From Agroathelia rolfsii (Eukaryota > Basidiomycota > Agaricomycetes > Amylocorticiales > Amylocorticiaceae), in the NCBI GenBank assembly GCA_018343915.1, contig JABRWF010000004.1:2294001-2358000 (forward strand): a stretch of DNA of 64,000 bases, given 5' to 3'. A program made the position numbers and the translations under genes. The notes beneath the pieces are model-generated. The model saw only the letters and a program-made list of their open reading frames with translations, did no database searches and was not told where the DNA came from. This document shows positions 25,711 through 36,663 of the stretch, in pieces. Position 1 is the first letter of the stretch; each line of letters begins with the position of its first letter.

Positions 25711-27037
25711 ATGGCTAGAGATATTATTCAACCCCCCAAAGGCAGCAAATCTCAAGCACTCAAGCGGCTCGTTCAGCTTTCGGAGAATGTACTGATAACT
25801 ATATCATGCGAATGGTCTCAGTGTGATGCAATTCTGAACAGTGGTGCGACATGGCTTCAAGTGAGCATGTAAATCTCATTGTTTGCTTCCCTTTCACACT
25901 GCGTTCGCTCTTGTCTTATTTGGTAAGTAGATATGGATCATATGCCGAAATTTGCTTGTTCAATTCTCACAATCACGTCACCATTGTGCTAGAATGCAAT
26001 ACAAATACTCAATTACCACTCCAAAAACACTTGCAAAATCATACTGGTGTAATATTTGGAACGAATAACATCATATATAATTGCCCTTTTCCTGTTAATC
26101 TGAACCTCGAACGATCATACTTAACGTCATTCTTCTTTAGCACCAGCTTTCTGTGCATTGCCCGGAAGCTAGGACAAGTCAGGTAAATATCTTATATCTC
26201 AGTGGATCCATGATAGACTTAACTTGTTGTGGGCATATAGAATGATTACTATCTTTGTGCCTTGAAAAGCTGCAACTCTTCGCTACAAGGTGATCTCGAG
26301 GCCCTAAAAGAGCATGTTAGAGAGTCCCATTTTTCCAGATTACAGCTCCCATGCCCAGTCCAAGGTTAGCGCGAGCCTGATAGATAAACACTCGGTTTTC
26401 AGGGTAAAAAGAAAAATGCTTATTGTGCTATTTAGACTGCTCAGTAAGGCTCAGTAAGAAGAGGCTATTTCAGCACTTTCAAGACCCGGAGCATGAAGCT
26501 ATCCATGACATAATCTGGCAAAGTCGTTCTACAAACAGAGAATGTGCAATATGGAAGGACTCTGCTCAAATACAAAGGATCCCGCTTGACCCGCCACCAC
26601 CTCTGCCCCGTGGACCCATTCTGCTGCCTTCCGTCCATGTCGCGATTCCTAGACGATTTCACCGTTCGGTGGAGCCAATGCCAGCGCCGACACCAACACC
26701 GTCATATCAAGAAGCATCACAAGGTCGTGCTAACAAACAAAAACTTGTCGGGACAGGTTTGGCCAAAGGGATCATAGGCGGAGAACCCGACAAGACTCCT
26801 GAATCAGATCCTCTCCCACTGAACAACCTCATTCACCGGTCGACCCTTTCTGATTGTGATGGTTATCTCGAACGTGTACATCTGCGGGTTCAGCCTAGGG
26901 ATCCAGGGCCTTATGAGGCCATTTCACGACCACCGAGACGGCCTCCAGGAGCAACCTGGAAACCGTTTCCTGTTACGATCTTTTATCATGCCATGCAAGG
27001 ACAACTATTGCTAGCCGAGTCAGAGTCGGAATTCTGA
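25711..27037 (+). CDS. C2H2 zinc-finger-like protein of unknown role
   Basis: Four exons (25711-25860, 26141-26182, 26241-26364, 26436-27037) give 305 aa. Three Cys/His modules follow one another: CEWSQC...HQLSVH, CALKSC...HVRESH, and CPVQDC...HFQDPEH, each shaped C-x4/5-C-x(12 or so)-H-x(3-5)-H. The third straddles the last intron. The C-terminal half is Pro- and Arg-rich (PLDPPPPLPRGP, PAPTPTPS) and looks disordered. The first intron, 280 nt, is unusually long for this window. The modules suggest nucleic-acid binding or protein contacts in the nucleus, but no specific orthologue is recognised. The start is the first ATG and gives MARDIIQPPKGSKSQ. Confidence 0.75.
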
Positions 27038-27706
27038 GGGACGTTAGAGGTTTTATTTCGCTATGGGGGGTTGTAATACCAGTAGATACCGATGTGCTCT
27101 CTTCTCGTTGTCGATATACATGTATTAGTATAAATTTTATACACAGTTTGTAGTGTTACTTGGTACAACTGACACTTGAGGATGTTCCAAAGGGGCAAAT
27201 GGATAAGTCAGGAAAGTGCATTTTCTTTTCGAATCGCTCGAGGCTTGGTTTGTTATACACATTGTGTATGCATGCACTAGTGAGAGCGTGTGTGCAGACC
27301 TTATGATGCATGGTTTGTGCGTGTAACTTGCATTGACTATCATGGCTGACAACTCTGTTATTAGTATAATAACCTTATCATAATTGGTCACTTTGCTGAT
27401 GTAAAGCAACTGCGGCGCCTATCACTTTAGTGCACTTACCGATGCCTGCGCTTATGTGTCTTCACGGCGGCATCTGAATCGATCAAGACGGACCCACATA
27501 TCCCCGTCGCACTCGTCATCATCACCGGTGTACCAGTCATAAAACCATGCATCGCCCACAAGCAAAGATTTTTCTTCTCACTCTTATTCCTCACACTCTC
27601 TAGACTTTATTCTTAGTTTTATCTCTCTTGTACCTCTCATCACTTCAAGTTTATACCCTGCATATCCCTATAGCGCTTAGCTTCCTCTATCATTTTTGAT
27701 CACATC
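27038..27706. other. Intergenic, no gene seen
   Basis: About 670 bp between co-oriented genes. Frames here are short, without domains. A pyrimidine-rich stretch at 27570-27690 probably belongs to the lipase leader or promoter. Confidence 0.4.
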
Positions 27707-29400
27707 ATGACTTCCGAGTCTGTCCATCTACTTGTACTGGTCCACGGCATGTGGGGGAACCCTGGACACCTGTCCGAACTCAAACGTGTCATCCAAGAAA
27801 ACCCACCTTCTCTATCATTCCAGCCGTCAGCTTCGCCTACAGACGATTCTGGCGAACGTGCGACTCCTGACCAGTCTGAACTACAAGTGTTCCTCCCACA
27901 AACAAACAAGGAGAACTCTACCTATGATGGAATTGACTGGGGAGGAGAGCGGGTAGCTGAAGAGGTATGAATACCAAATATTTGAGGGTCTTGGACTTGT
28001 AGATTAAGAGATTTCCGGAATGCAACTAGATTCTCGATGAAATACGCAAGATAGAGAGTGATGGCAAGAAGGTTACACGCTTCTCTATCACTGGCTACAG
28101 TCTGGGCGGCCTTATATCGAGATATGTCATTGGGTAGGAACAATCACGATATCTGCATGCTAATATTGGTGTGCTTATTAATGTAACTGCAGGATATTGC
28201 ACCAACGCCAGTTCTTCAAGAACGTCACTCCAGTCAATTTCAACACATTTGCTACCCCCCACATTGGACTCCTTCGTTTCCCCACTTTCTTTTCCACTTT
28301 GTCTGCTTCATTAGGACCGAAATTGCTATCACGGACAGGAGAGCAGTTTTACTGCGTAGATAAATGGTCTGCTCGTGGAAGACCACTTTTAGAGGTCATG
28401 GCCGACCCAGGTTTGTGCTAACTAACCCGAAGTATCTTTGTTTACTGATGATGTTTCCGTGCAGAACGTGTGTTCTATCAGGCACTGAAACTCTTTCCTC
28501 ATATCCGGATCTACGCCAATGCGTGAGTAATTTTTCGCTTCTTCACAATCAAAAAATGCTAAATTAATGGAAAGTGTCAACGACATCACTGTTCCATACC
28601 TCACGTCGGCCATTGAGCTAACAGACCCCTTTGCTGACTACGAAGAATCTGGTGTGGACGTGTAAGTCTTCTTCCTTCATGACTTCGTGAAATATTCATT
28701 GAGCGGTCTTTATTGCAGACACCTGACTGAATCGTATTCGCCCATTATCAAATCATGGTCATTGCCTGAGACCCGGCCCGTAAAACCGAGAGCACTCTCC
28801 GCGGATTGGTTTAAGGGACTGAAGCCGACACGCCCATTACTGCCGCCGTTTTTGCAGTTCCGTTTCCCTTTGAACGTTGTAAGCGACGATATTATGTCAT
28901 GGAGATGATCATTTCCGAACTAACAGGCGTGATCCTAAAAGGTTATGTATATTTCCCTTCCAATCTTGATACCCATGTTTATGTCGATGGCCGTCGTACG
29001 ACTGTACTTTGCTTCGCGCACCTCACAAAAGCGAATCAAGCTCCTTGAAAAGGATGCTGCGTCTGATACGACGGCTCGCAAACTGGTGGACATTATGGCT
29101 GAGCTTGAAAAGGATATGGAGGAGGCCGTTGTGGAGATGATGGATCGATCCGATCCTGAACCCCTCTCGCGCACGGTCGTGCATGACAGTAAGGCTGCAC
29201 AGCAGGCTGCATTGACACCATTACAGGTGCAGCTTGTCCACAACCTCAATGCACTACCGCAATTGGAGAAGGAGCTTGTGTTTATTCCTTTTGTACGCAA
29301 TTCTCACGCGATAATTGTCTGTCGAGATGCCAAGCGTTTTCCTATAAACTATGCTGGCGAGGGTGGCTTGAGGCATTGGGCAGATCATTTCTATCTTTGA
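27707..29400 (+). CDS. DUF676-type serine esterase / lipid lipase (ROG1/YOR059C-like)
   Basis: Predicted alpha/beta-hydrolase acting on lipids, probably membrane- or lipid-droplet-associated. Seven exons (27707-27964, 28030-28133, 28193-28410, 28465-28522, 28575-28661, 28719-28878, 28942-29400) give 447 aa. The oxyanion region is LLVLVHGMWGNPGHL (residues about 8-22), and the nucleophile elbow is TGYSLGGL (GxSxG). NDITVPYLTSA is placed where the family carries its catalytic Asp. A hydrophobic segment VVMYISLPILIPMFMSMAVV near residue 300 resembles a membrane helix. The last acceptor is AAAAG at 28941, with a CTAAC branch sequence just upstream; the nearer AACAG would give stops in frame. Substrate is unknown. 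Confidence 0.88.
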
Positions 29401-30074
29401 GGTTCTTGGGGGTTGAGCTACGAACTTTGATAACTTATCATTTCCAATCGTAGTATAGTACTTTTTTATTTCAAGGACACTCTTTATTAATTAATTGTTT
29501 TACTATTTTCGCAATCAGATTCAAGAACTTTTCTAGCGTTCGATTGCTGGGAGCATGGATGCGTTACTAGTAGACTGAGTATCATATCAACCGAAATGCA
29601 TCCCTTTCAAGTGTGCTTTTCTTAGAACTCTTCCTCCTCATGTCATTATTTCTTTGTGGGGCGGTGCTCAGTAATGTTTGAGCACCGCCTCGTCGTGCCA
29701 GTGCATCATGGAGGCCTTCACTGGAAAGTTAGCTACATATAAACTCTCCAAGACACTCATGAGACCGCGGGACATGTCGCTTGCCCACGCCCTGCAACAT
29801 CAAGTCAGCGGTCTGTTCATCCCACTACGATTTTCATCATCAACGACCCCCGCCAGACTCTGGCCGACGACGAACGACGACTGTAACGACCACACTCCGA
29901 AAGCTCGGTGAAATAGCGTTTGTACGGCAAACCTTATAATCAGTACCTTTCCTTAATAATCATTTAAAGTAAATTGCTGGTCGCCTTTTGGTTGATGTAA
30001 CGCAAACTGATGTCATAGCGTCCTCTCTCTCAGTCTTTTTCTCCAGCCTTCCTTTCCCAGTATAGTGGTGCACC
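29401..30074. other. Intergenic with a perfect hairpin, no gene seen
   Basis: About 670 bp. The only notable structure is the inverted repeat listed separately. Short frames have no recognisable content. Confidence 0.45.
29660..29689. repeat. Perfect 11-bp inverted repeat (hairpin)
   Basis: GGCGGTGCTCA at 29660-29670 and TGAGCACCGCC at 29679-29689 are exact reverse complements around an 8-nt loop. It lies about 260 bp downstream of the lipase stop and 390 bp upstream of the transporter start. Confidence 0.8.
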
Positions 30075-31820
30075 ATGGTCACTGGACGTTCCATTGCGAC
30101 ACTTGTGCTCTTCATCTTGTCTATGTTTTTTGTCATACGGCCTGTGACTATCAAGCGAGTGCCCATCAACCTCCTCACAGCTCCGATAGTCACCATCGCC
30201 ATCCTCTGGGCCTCAGGATGCCTAGGACCAAAAGAAATCCGCGACGGTATCGTGGGTACGGAAGGCGTCAAACCGTATAACATTCTCCTGCTCTTCTTCT
30301 CTCTCGCATACATGGCCATTTCTCTCGACCTCACTGGCGTGCTGCAGTCCGCCGCGTTTGCAGTAGCCAACAAGGGTGGCACGAGTGGTCGCAAGACGTA
30401 TGTCATGTTCTACGGCATGTTGACGTGCTTCAGTATGATCCTGGGCAATGACCCTGTCATCCTCTCGGGAACGGTGTTTTTGGTGTATTATACCAAGGTG
30501 GCCGAGCTGAGCCCTACAGCATGGCTGTTGGCTGAGTTTGCAGCGGCAAATACGGCATCGATGGTGCGCCTATATATGTGTTTAGTTGCAAATGGCGAGA
30601 TAGCTAATTTGAGGGTGACAGGTGCTATTTGTGGGAAATCCCACTAATGTGGTCGTTTGCGAAGGCAAGGATAAGCTCCCCCAAAGAATCTATCATTTCA
30701 TTGGTCTCACCAGATCCTTGCGATCTGTTATTCCAGGTTTTCAGGTCAATAATGCCGGATTCACAGCTTATACAATCCTCCCCTTCCTAGCGTGTAATGT
30801 TGCATGCTTCATCGCCCTTGCTGTTCAGTTCCGATCGTCCCGATACCTACCTCGCAAGCTGCACTCAATGCACCTTGATCCTCGATCGGTTCTCCTCGAT
30901 CCCATAGGGGCCATTGTCGGCACTGTACTTCTGATCACCTGCTTGGTTGTCATCATCGTCGTCAGTTTCTTTGGGATTGACGTGTGGGAGATCAGCGTTC
31001 CATTTGCGCTGGCAAAGCTTTTATGTGATCTGGCCTGGGACCATTGGCGCTTCAAACATGATAAGATCCCCGTGAAGCCAAGCGCACAATTGAGTGATGA
31101 CCCAAGAGAAAATCCTGTGCTGTCCCAGTTGGAGCAGCAGGTTGGGCAGCAGGAGCATGAGTTAGAGGATCTCACACCCGAGTCTAAGAACAGAGGGGTT
31201 GCTTCCAGCTCTCGTGACACAACCTTGGGTGGGCACTTTATATTGGTCATTGATTTAATTTTCTAATTATTATTTCCTCATAGTAGAGAATGGGGGGAAT
31301 CTGCGCAGGCGAATCATGCCTGCCAAATTACAAACCGCCATCCCTCGATCGCAAGACCATCTTAAACGACACTTCCCCACACTCACCTCAGCCTTCCCGC
31401 GCTTGCCCTTTGCCCTTGTACCGTTCGCCTTCTCACAATTTATTCTAATTGAAGCGCTTGATCACCAAGGGTGGATCGACATCTTCGCCAGCTGGCTTGT
31501 GCATGCTACGCGGCGAGAGATGTACCCCGTCGTGTGGGTGATCGGCATTATCGGCGTGATCCTGTGTAATGTCTCGGGTACGAACATTGGCGCTACAATC
31601 CTCCTCACCAAAGTCGCGCGCGCGGCAAGCTTGCCGAATCATAGTTTCCGCGCAGCGGCCATCTCCCTCGCAGTTGCCAGCAACATTGGTGCCGTTAGCT
31701 TTACGTTCTCAGCCAGTCTGGCGGGCTTGCTTTGGCGTCAAATTTTGAGGCAGAAGGGAATCATTGTTACACAGCGCACATTTGCGTATTGGAATGTATT
31801 GCCCATCCTGGTATGTCTAT

Positions 31821-31855
<35 letters not shown>

Positions 31856-31997
31856 GCCTTTCCCTTTGCTGCTATATTTACAAATGAATTTTTATCAACA
31901 GCTTATGACAGCTGTCGGTCTTGCTGTCGTCTCTGCCGAGATGGCCGTTCTATATCGTGGTCAAACCGACTTCGGGGGCAACACATTTAACACGTGA
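30075..31997 (+). CDS. ArsB/CitMHS-type (IT superfamily) membrane transporter
   Basis: Multi-pass secondary transporter of the ion-transporter superfamily (arsenite/citrate/anion type); the transported ion is unknown. With a GC-AG intron at 30665-30736 the five exons (30075-30563, 30622-30664, 30737-31228, 31287-31810, 31902-31997) give 547 aa. About ten hydrophobic helices are visible, for example IATLVLFILSMFFVI, VILSGTVFLVYY, GTVLLITCLVVIIVV and VVWVIGIIGVILCNV. Two loop motifs look like family re-entrant loops: VLFVGNPTNVVVCEG and VSGTNIGATILLTK. A soluble charged loop (LEQQVGQQEHELEDL) splits the two halves. If the GC-AG intron is retained, 24 residues are inserted in frame. Confidence 0.82.
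31822..31854 (+). repeat. Poly-T run of 33 nt inside the transporter's last intron
   Basis: An uninterrupted T homopolymer lies between the GTATGT donor at 31811 and the CAACAG acceptor at 31901. It could serve as an extended polypyrimidine tract, and its true length is prone to sequencing error. Confidence 0.85.
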
Positions 31998-33111
31998 ATG
32001 AATCAATGACAGCTAATGTGCTGTAGCCGTATTGTTTGTTGGTGTGTAGCTGCCATTTTATCATTCTCAAGTCTATTACTTCTAGCAACAACTGAATACC
32101 TGTCTCGGGGCCTTATCTAGCTATGAGTTCCCTAGCATTGATTGCTCAGATAAGCCAACGATTGAATGATTAATTCATGTATCTGTTCATGATGCGCGAT
32201 GAACTGCTGAATTTTTCAGTACACTAAAAGCCCATTTTCGCTTGCGATGATGATTGTGGAACTGCTGTTTATCTCCTTTTTTTTTTTTTTTTTTTTTCCT
32301 TTTTCCTTTTTTCGCATTTTATATTTTGGTATTTTCGTTCTTGCAGACCATCCTTACCAACGAACGAGATGTAGCATTACTGGTAGTTATTTCCTGTACA
32401 TAACCTTTTTAGAGTTGGTTGCTAGTACGCAAGTCTGGATTTGGTTATATTATCGTTGATTTGGCATGATTGGATGAGAAATCCTCATCAAGGGATAAAC
32501 AAAGTGCGAGCCGACGGCAACAGCTAGTGGGCCTATATCAAGGTATGCGGCCTTCAGACATCTCCGATCCGAAGTCTTCGACTTTTGGAGGGGCCATAAA
32601 TCGACACAGAAATACGAAACAAGCATATGGTCCCATATGATCTGCCACGCTTACACGCTCAATTAGCTCTATATTCAGCACTGCACCAGTCCTGCGAGTT
32701 TGCCGTTCTGAAGAGTTGACAGGCCTGACCAGACATGCTGCACTGAGGTGGGGCAAATGAACGCTATAAGGCTGTAGCACAGTATGCAAGTCATAGTGGG
32801 CGTTCCCAGCCAGTAGACTGTAGCCGCCTTTGTCCCCATAGGGCGCCAATCAGTCATCATCTCAGCTACTGCCGCAATGCTCTGGGTCCAGGGCCAGGTG
32901 CCTCCGTCGTGTTTCCCCGCCAACTTTTTAATAACCCGCCGGGATGGTGGGTTATTGAAGCGTGCGACTCAGTCTTTGTGGTGCATATAAAACTGCGACC
33001 TGCTCCTCATTAGGTGGCCGACTATCCTCTAACTTTGTCTTGCTGTCAAGAGTTGGACGGACACTGGCAGTCCATCAATACATCACCTAGCCAAGCCACT
33101 GCCAGCCAGTC
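31998..33111. other. Intergenic upstream of CorA copy A
   Basis: About 1.1 kb with no gene. It has a second T-rich tract near 32275-32300, a short hairpin TAACCCGCC/GGTGGGTTA near 32931-32955, and the conserved upstream element at 32841 described separately. Confidence 0.5.
32841..32871 (+). promoter_or_regulatory. Conserved CCAAT-containing element upstream of CorA copy A
   Basis: Begins GGGCGCCAATCAGTCATC and continues CTCAGCTACTG. The same 31-bp block occurs upstream of copies B (36481) and C (40149), with five differences between A and B and three between B and C. It lies 271 bp before the ATG. The core GCCAAT is a CCAAT box, a site for the HAP/NF-Y complex in fungi; that use here is inference. 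Confidence 0.6.
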
Positions 33112-35522
33112 ATGGAGACTCGACCAGGCTCACCCACACGGGACCACCTCATCAATTCGCTGCCCATTCATCCGCGTAGGCAGTTACCCAAAAGCGTGCC
33201 GATACCCAAGTGAGGATTCTCAATTGAAGTTGTACGGCTCACCGGCTAACATCCTTGTGTAGGTATAGACATGCAGCGCCTTCAGGTAATTTTACCCCTC
33301 TCCAGGACAGGTAGAAAGATAATTCAAGATTTTCTGACATTTGGGACTTCACCGACAGGACCATGGCCCTGGCAAGATCTCTCATGGGACGAAAAAGCAC
33401 CCAGGCATTCGATGGCTCCTCCAAGCCCAGTCGATCCTCCTACTTCTGATAATAGAAAGCCAACTCACTGGAGCGGCTACCCCCAGGCGTTGTTCCAGAA
33501 TTGGTCCCCGGAGCAGTGCCACAACAGCAAGATATCAGACGTCTCGGTTGCAAACCAGTCGCGCATTTACGTTGCGGACGTGGATAACCAGGGGAAGTTT
33601 CACGATAAGGGAGTGCTTGATGAAGGGGAGGTGGATGTCTGGCAAGAGATGCAGAAGCCGGTACGTAATTGCAATTGGTACTGGCACATGTACTCCTAAG
33701 CTTGAGCTTGAAGTACTGTGTTACGCCCAAGATCTTAGTGATGACATCGCTTTCTCATCTGATGATGTTACCTTGTCCTTTGACAGAGAGCGAAAGACTC
33801 CCGCGTCCGCTGTCTCTTCGTCCATCAGATGTCAAATAAAGTTCTCAAGATGATCGGCACAAAGTTCGTTGTAGACCTGACTCGAATCTATACCAAGACA
33901 ATTTAGTTAACCATCTTAGATATGAAGTCGAGCCATTTTTCTTTTCTTCGTCCATCAACTGGATCCCAAGCAGGTACCAGGAGAACATCGATCCCCAAGG
34001 TGGCGACCGTGAGTGTCTTTGACTTTACCTACATCAGGTCGATAGATCCTAAATGCGTCTGTCAGACATCACCATTGTGCTTCCTTTTATTAGAGCCATT
34101 CCGGATTTACCTGAAACTTCTCCTAGTGAAGACTCTAGAACACCCGCCTGTAAATCCAACGATGAACGGGTTCTTAAGGGTATGCTCTTTATCTGCTCTT
34201 TTAATTCATCTGGAAAAGGAAATAAACAACGTCTACACAGAAAGCCATGTTATTGATACACAGGCACCATTGGTGCTTCATTGTATGTTTTTATGCCTCC
34301 CTTTTAAGCTTTTGAAATCAACTGAGAGCTGTTTTCATACCAGCAAATCATATCCTTATTGCCGACCAGCTCGCCATCCATCTTGTCCGATGCAAGAATT
34401 CGAGTACCATGATCTCATACCACCAAGAAGAGGAATGGCTCACCACGCCCGCAAATCACCTCCATGGGCGTTTAATGCGTGCTGGGGACAGTGTCTACTG
34501 GCACAACATCTTTGAATGGAGCCCTGACCCGACGTTTGTGTTGCTAGCTACTATGTGGTATCCCCTATATGCATGGGATGAAGCTTTGGAGCTCTTGTCC
34601 GCTCATATTATACATCTAGTCAGCGCTCCTTTCTTTCTTTTGTCTCATCTCTTTCTTATCTCCATACAGGAAGGTTTAGTAATGGAGACAAACAGCATGA
34701 GACTCGTCCGACAATTACATAAAATTCAAGCGAACCTCCTACACTATGCCTCGCTGCTGGCTAACTTCCGCAAATCGCTTCGATTCTTGCGCAAAACGTC
34801 CAATCCTGCCATGACCCACTACCCACGAGAGATACGAGACAAGTCGGCAAAAACGCTGGATACAGAGTGCATAAATTTGATGTCAGAAATTGATCGGTTG
34901 GATGATCTAATAGTAGTATGTTATTTCCAGTTTCTTCCATCGTCTTGCCTTGCCGTAGAGAGGTCACTGTTGAGTTCTGAAATTCGTTTGATTATATAGG
35001 CACAACAGCGGCGTCTGAAGAATGTGATGGACCTAGAATTTGCCACAGTCAACAATATGGACATGCATGCCACGATGAAAGATTCGACTGCCATGGTTCG
35101 AGTAAGTCACTTAGTCTTATGCATTCTTCAGATCGATATATCTCATTCTTTCCACTTGAAAAACATAGATCAGCTATCTCACCGCCGCCTTCCTCCCAGC
35201 ATCCTTTATTGCATCCTGCTTCGGTATGAACATTAAGGAACTCGCGAGCGGCACATATGGCACTACTATACACTTTGCCGTGACGGCAATAGGTTTCACG
35301 TGCTTCAGTGTCTGGCTTATCTTTGCCGTTCAGCGGCGCGATTCGATGATGGACGGGCTCAAATGGCCCGTACGATACCTCAAACGCAAGATTGGACCCG
35401 CTAGGGAGAGGAAGAGGATGAATAAAAAGATAGGCAAAGACATTACTTTGGTGAACCAGATAAGGAACGGCATGCGCAGGCCGCCTATACGGGGCGATAC
35501 GTTTAATTTGACCGAGCCATGA
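33112..35522 (+). CDS. CorA-family divalent metal transporter, tandem copy A
   Basis: Likely Mg2+ (or other divalent cation) channel of the CorA type. Eleven exons (33112-33209, 33263-33285, 33359-33660, 33787-33863, 33920-34008, 34066-34179, 34241-34282, 34344-34618, 34670-34915, 35000-35101, 35169-35522) give 573 aa. The C-terminus has two adjacent membrane helices: ISYLTAAFLPASFIASCF directly followed by the signature GMN (GMNIKEL), then FAVTAIGFTCFSVWLIFAV. A basic tail (KRKIGPARERKRMNKK) follows. The long N-terminal soluble domain carries PWPWQDLSW and NWSPEQCHNSKISDVS, conserved in copies B and C but not known to me from classic CorA or Alr1. The second exon is 23 nt in all three copies. 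Localisation (plasma membrane or vacuole) is not decidable from sequence. Confidence 0.88.
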
Positions 35523-36663
35523 TGTAAAACGACGATTGATGAATTTTCGATGAATGATCAAGAAAGTTCTGGTACTGGTTGTTCAGCGCTTCTTGATTGT
35601 CTTTTTCTCTCACCCTCATTCTTATGATCTATTCAACGTCTCGAATATACCTTGACACGTTTTGTATATAGAACAATGTAATGGAATGTAGAATCTACAT
35701 GTGTTTGTATTTGTATATATTACGTATTCTTCTATCTTCTAGTCATTAGTCCGCTGATCTTTCACTAACGGTTTAGTTCGGTTCTTCTCCTATACACCTT
35801 CTCCTATGCACACGTTGATATATGGGCTATGATGCACAACTCAGCCAGTGCGCATCTCAATCTCAAACCTCACAGACATCTCAGCAGCCCATGACAATAG
35901 CTGGGTTTATAAGTATTAGAATCCATAATTGGTCTACCATCGTAAACAAAGATGTGCATCTGTGTTCGGAAATAACTTACTAGAGGGTCGTGGGACTCGT
36001 ATTCGGAGGGGTGATGACATGTTAGGCTCAGGCTATCATCTGTTTGCATGGTTATTTGACTTCCTTTGCTTGCGGCGTCTTCTTACAACATCTTTGATTC
36101 TTCGCGCTTTCATCATTAGCTTTCATTTCCGAAAGAACGTGATTATCAACACCATTGACATCATAATCTGCATCATGTTTCTTACAGGATCACATTGCTT
36201 GTCTCTGTGTAACAAACGAGACAGAGAAGCCACATGACAATAGTAGCACTCCAACATCTGAAGTGAAGCTGGTATCTGTGGCCTACAGATGACTCCGATC
36301 CGGTACATGTAGTCGACAAGTTAACACGCATCATGTCCATATCCCATATTCTCCATCGGCGCAGCGAAATTTCCGCTTCAACTCCTGAATTTGGCCGTTG
36401 CCCAATCATGTGGGTATTTCCACTGTAACATCCTAGCCCCGGGTCAGTCTGCCAGTGTCACCCCATGAAACCGTGCCAATGGGCGCCAATCAAGCATCGC
36501 CTCAGCCACTGGCACTGGCGCAGCAAGATCCATACTCCCATCTCTTGATTGAACTCTCATATATGCAAAGCCGTATATATAAGCCCAGTCTCTTTATTGG
36601 TATCTTCCGCTACATTCCGACTTCGAGGACATTAACCTCGCTCTAGAAGTGCTCTAAGAAGCC
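35523..36663. other. Intergenic between CorA copies A and B
   Basis: About 1.1 kb with no gene apart from the conserved upstream element at 36481. Open frames at 35929-36237 and on the minus strand have no domain or splice support. Confidence 0.45.
36481..36511 (+). promoter_or_regulatory. Conserved CCAAT-containing element upstream of CorA copy B
   Basis: Begins GGGCGCCAATCAAGCATC and ends CTCAGCCACTG, 183 bp before the ATG. A second CCAAT (GTGCCAATGGGCG) overlaps its left edge. It matches the blocks upstream of copies A and C. Confidence 0.6.
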
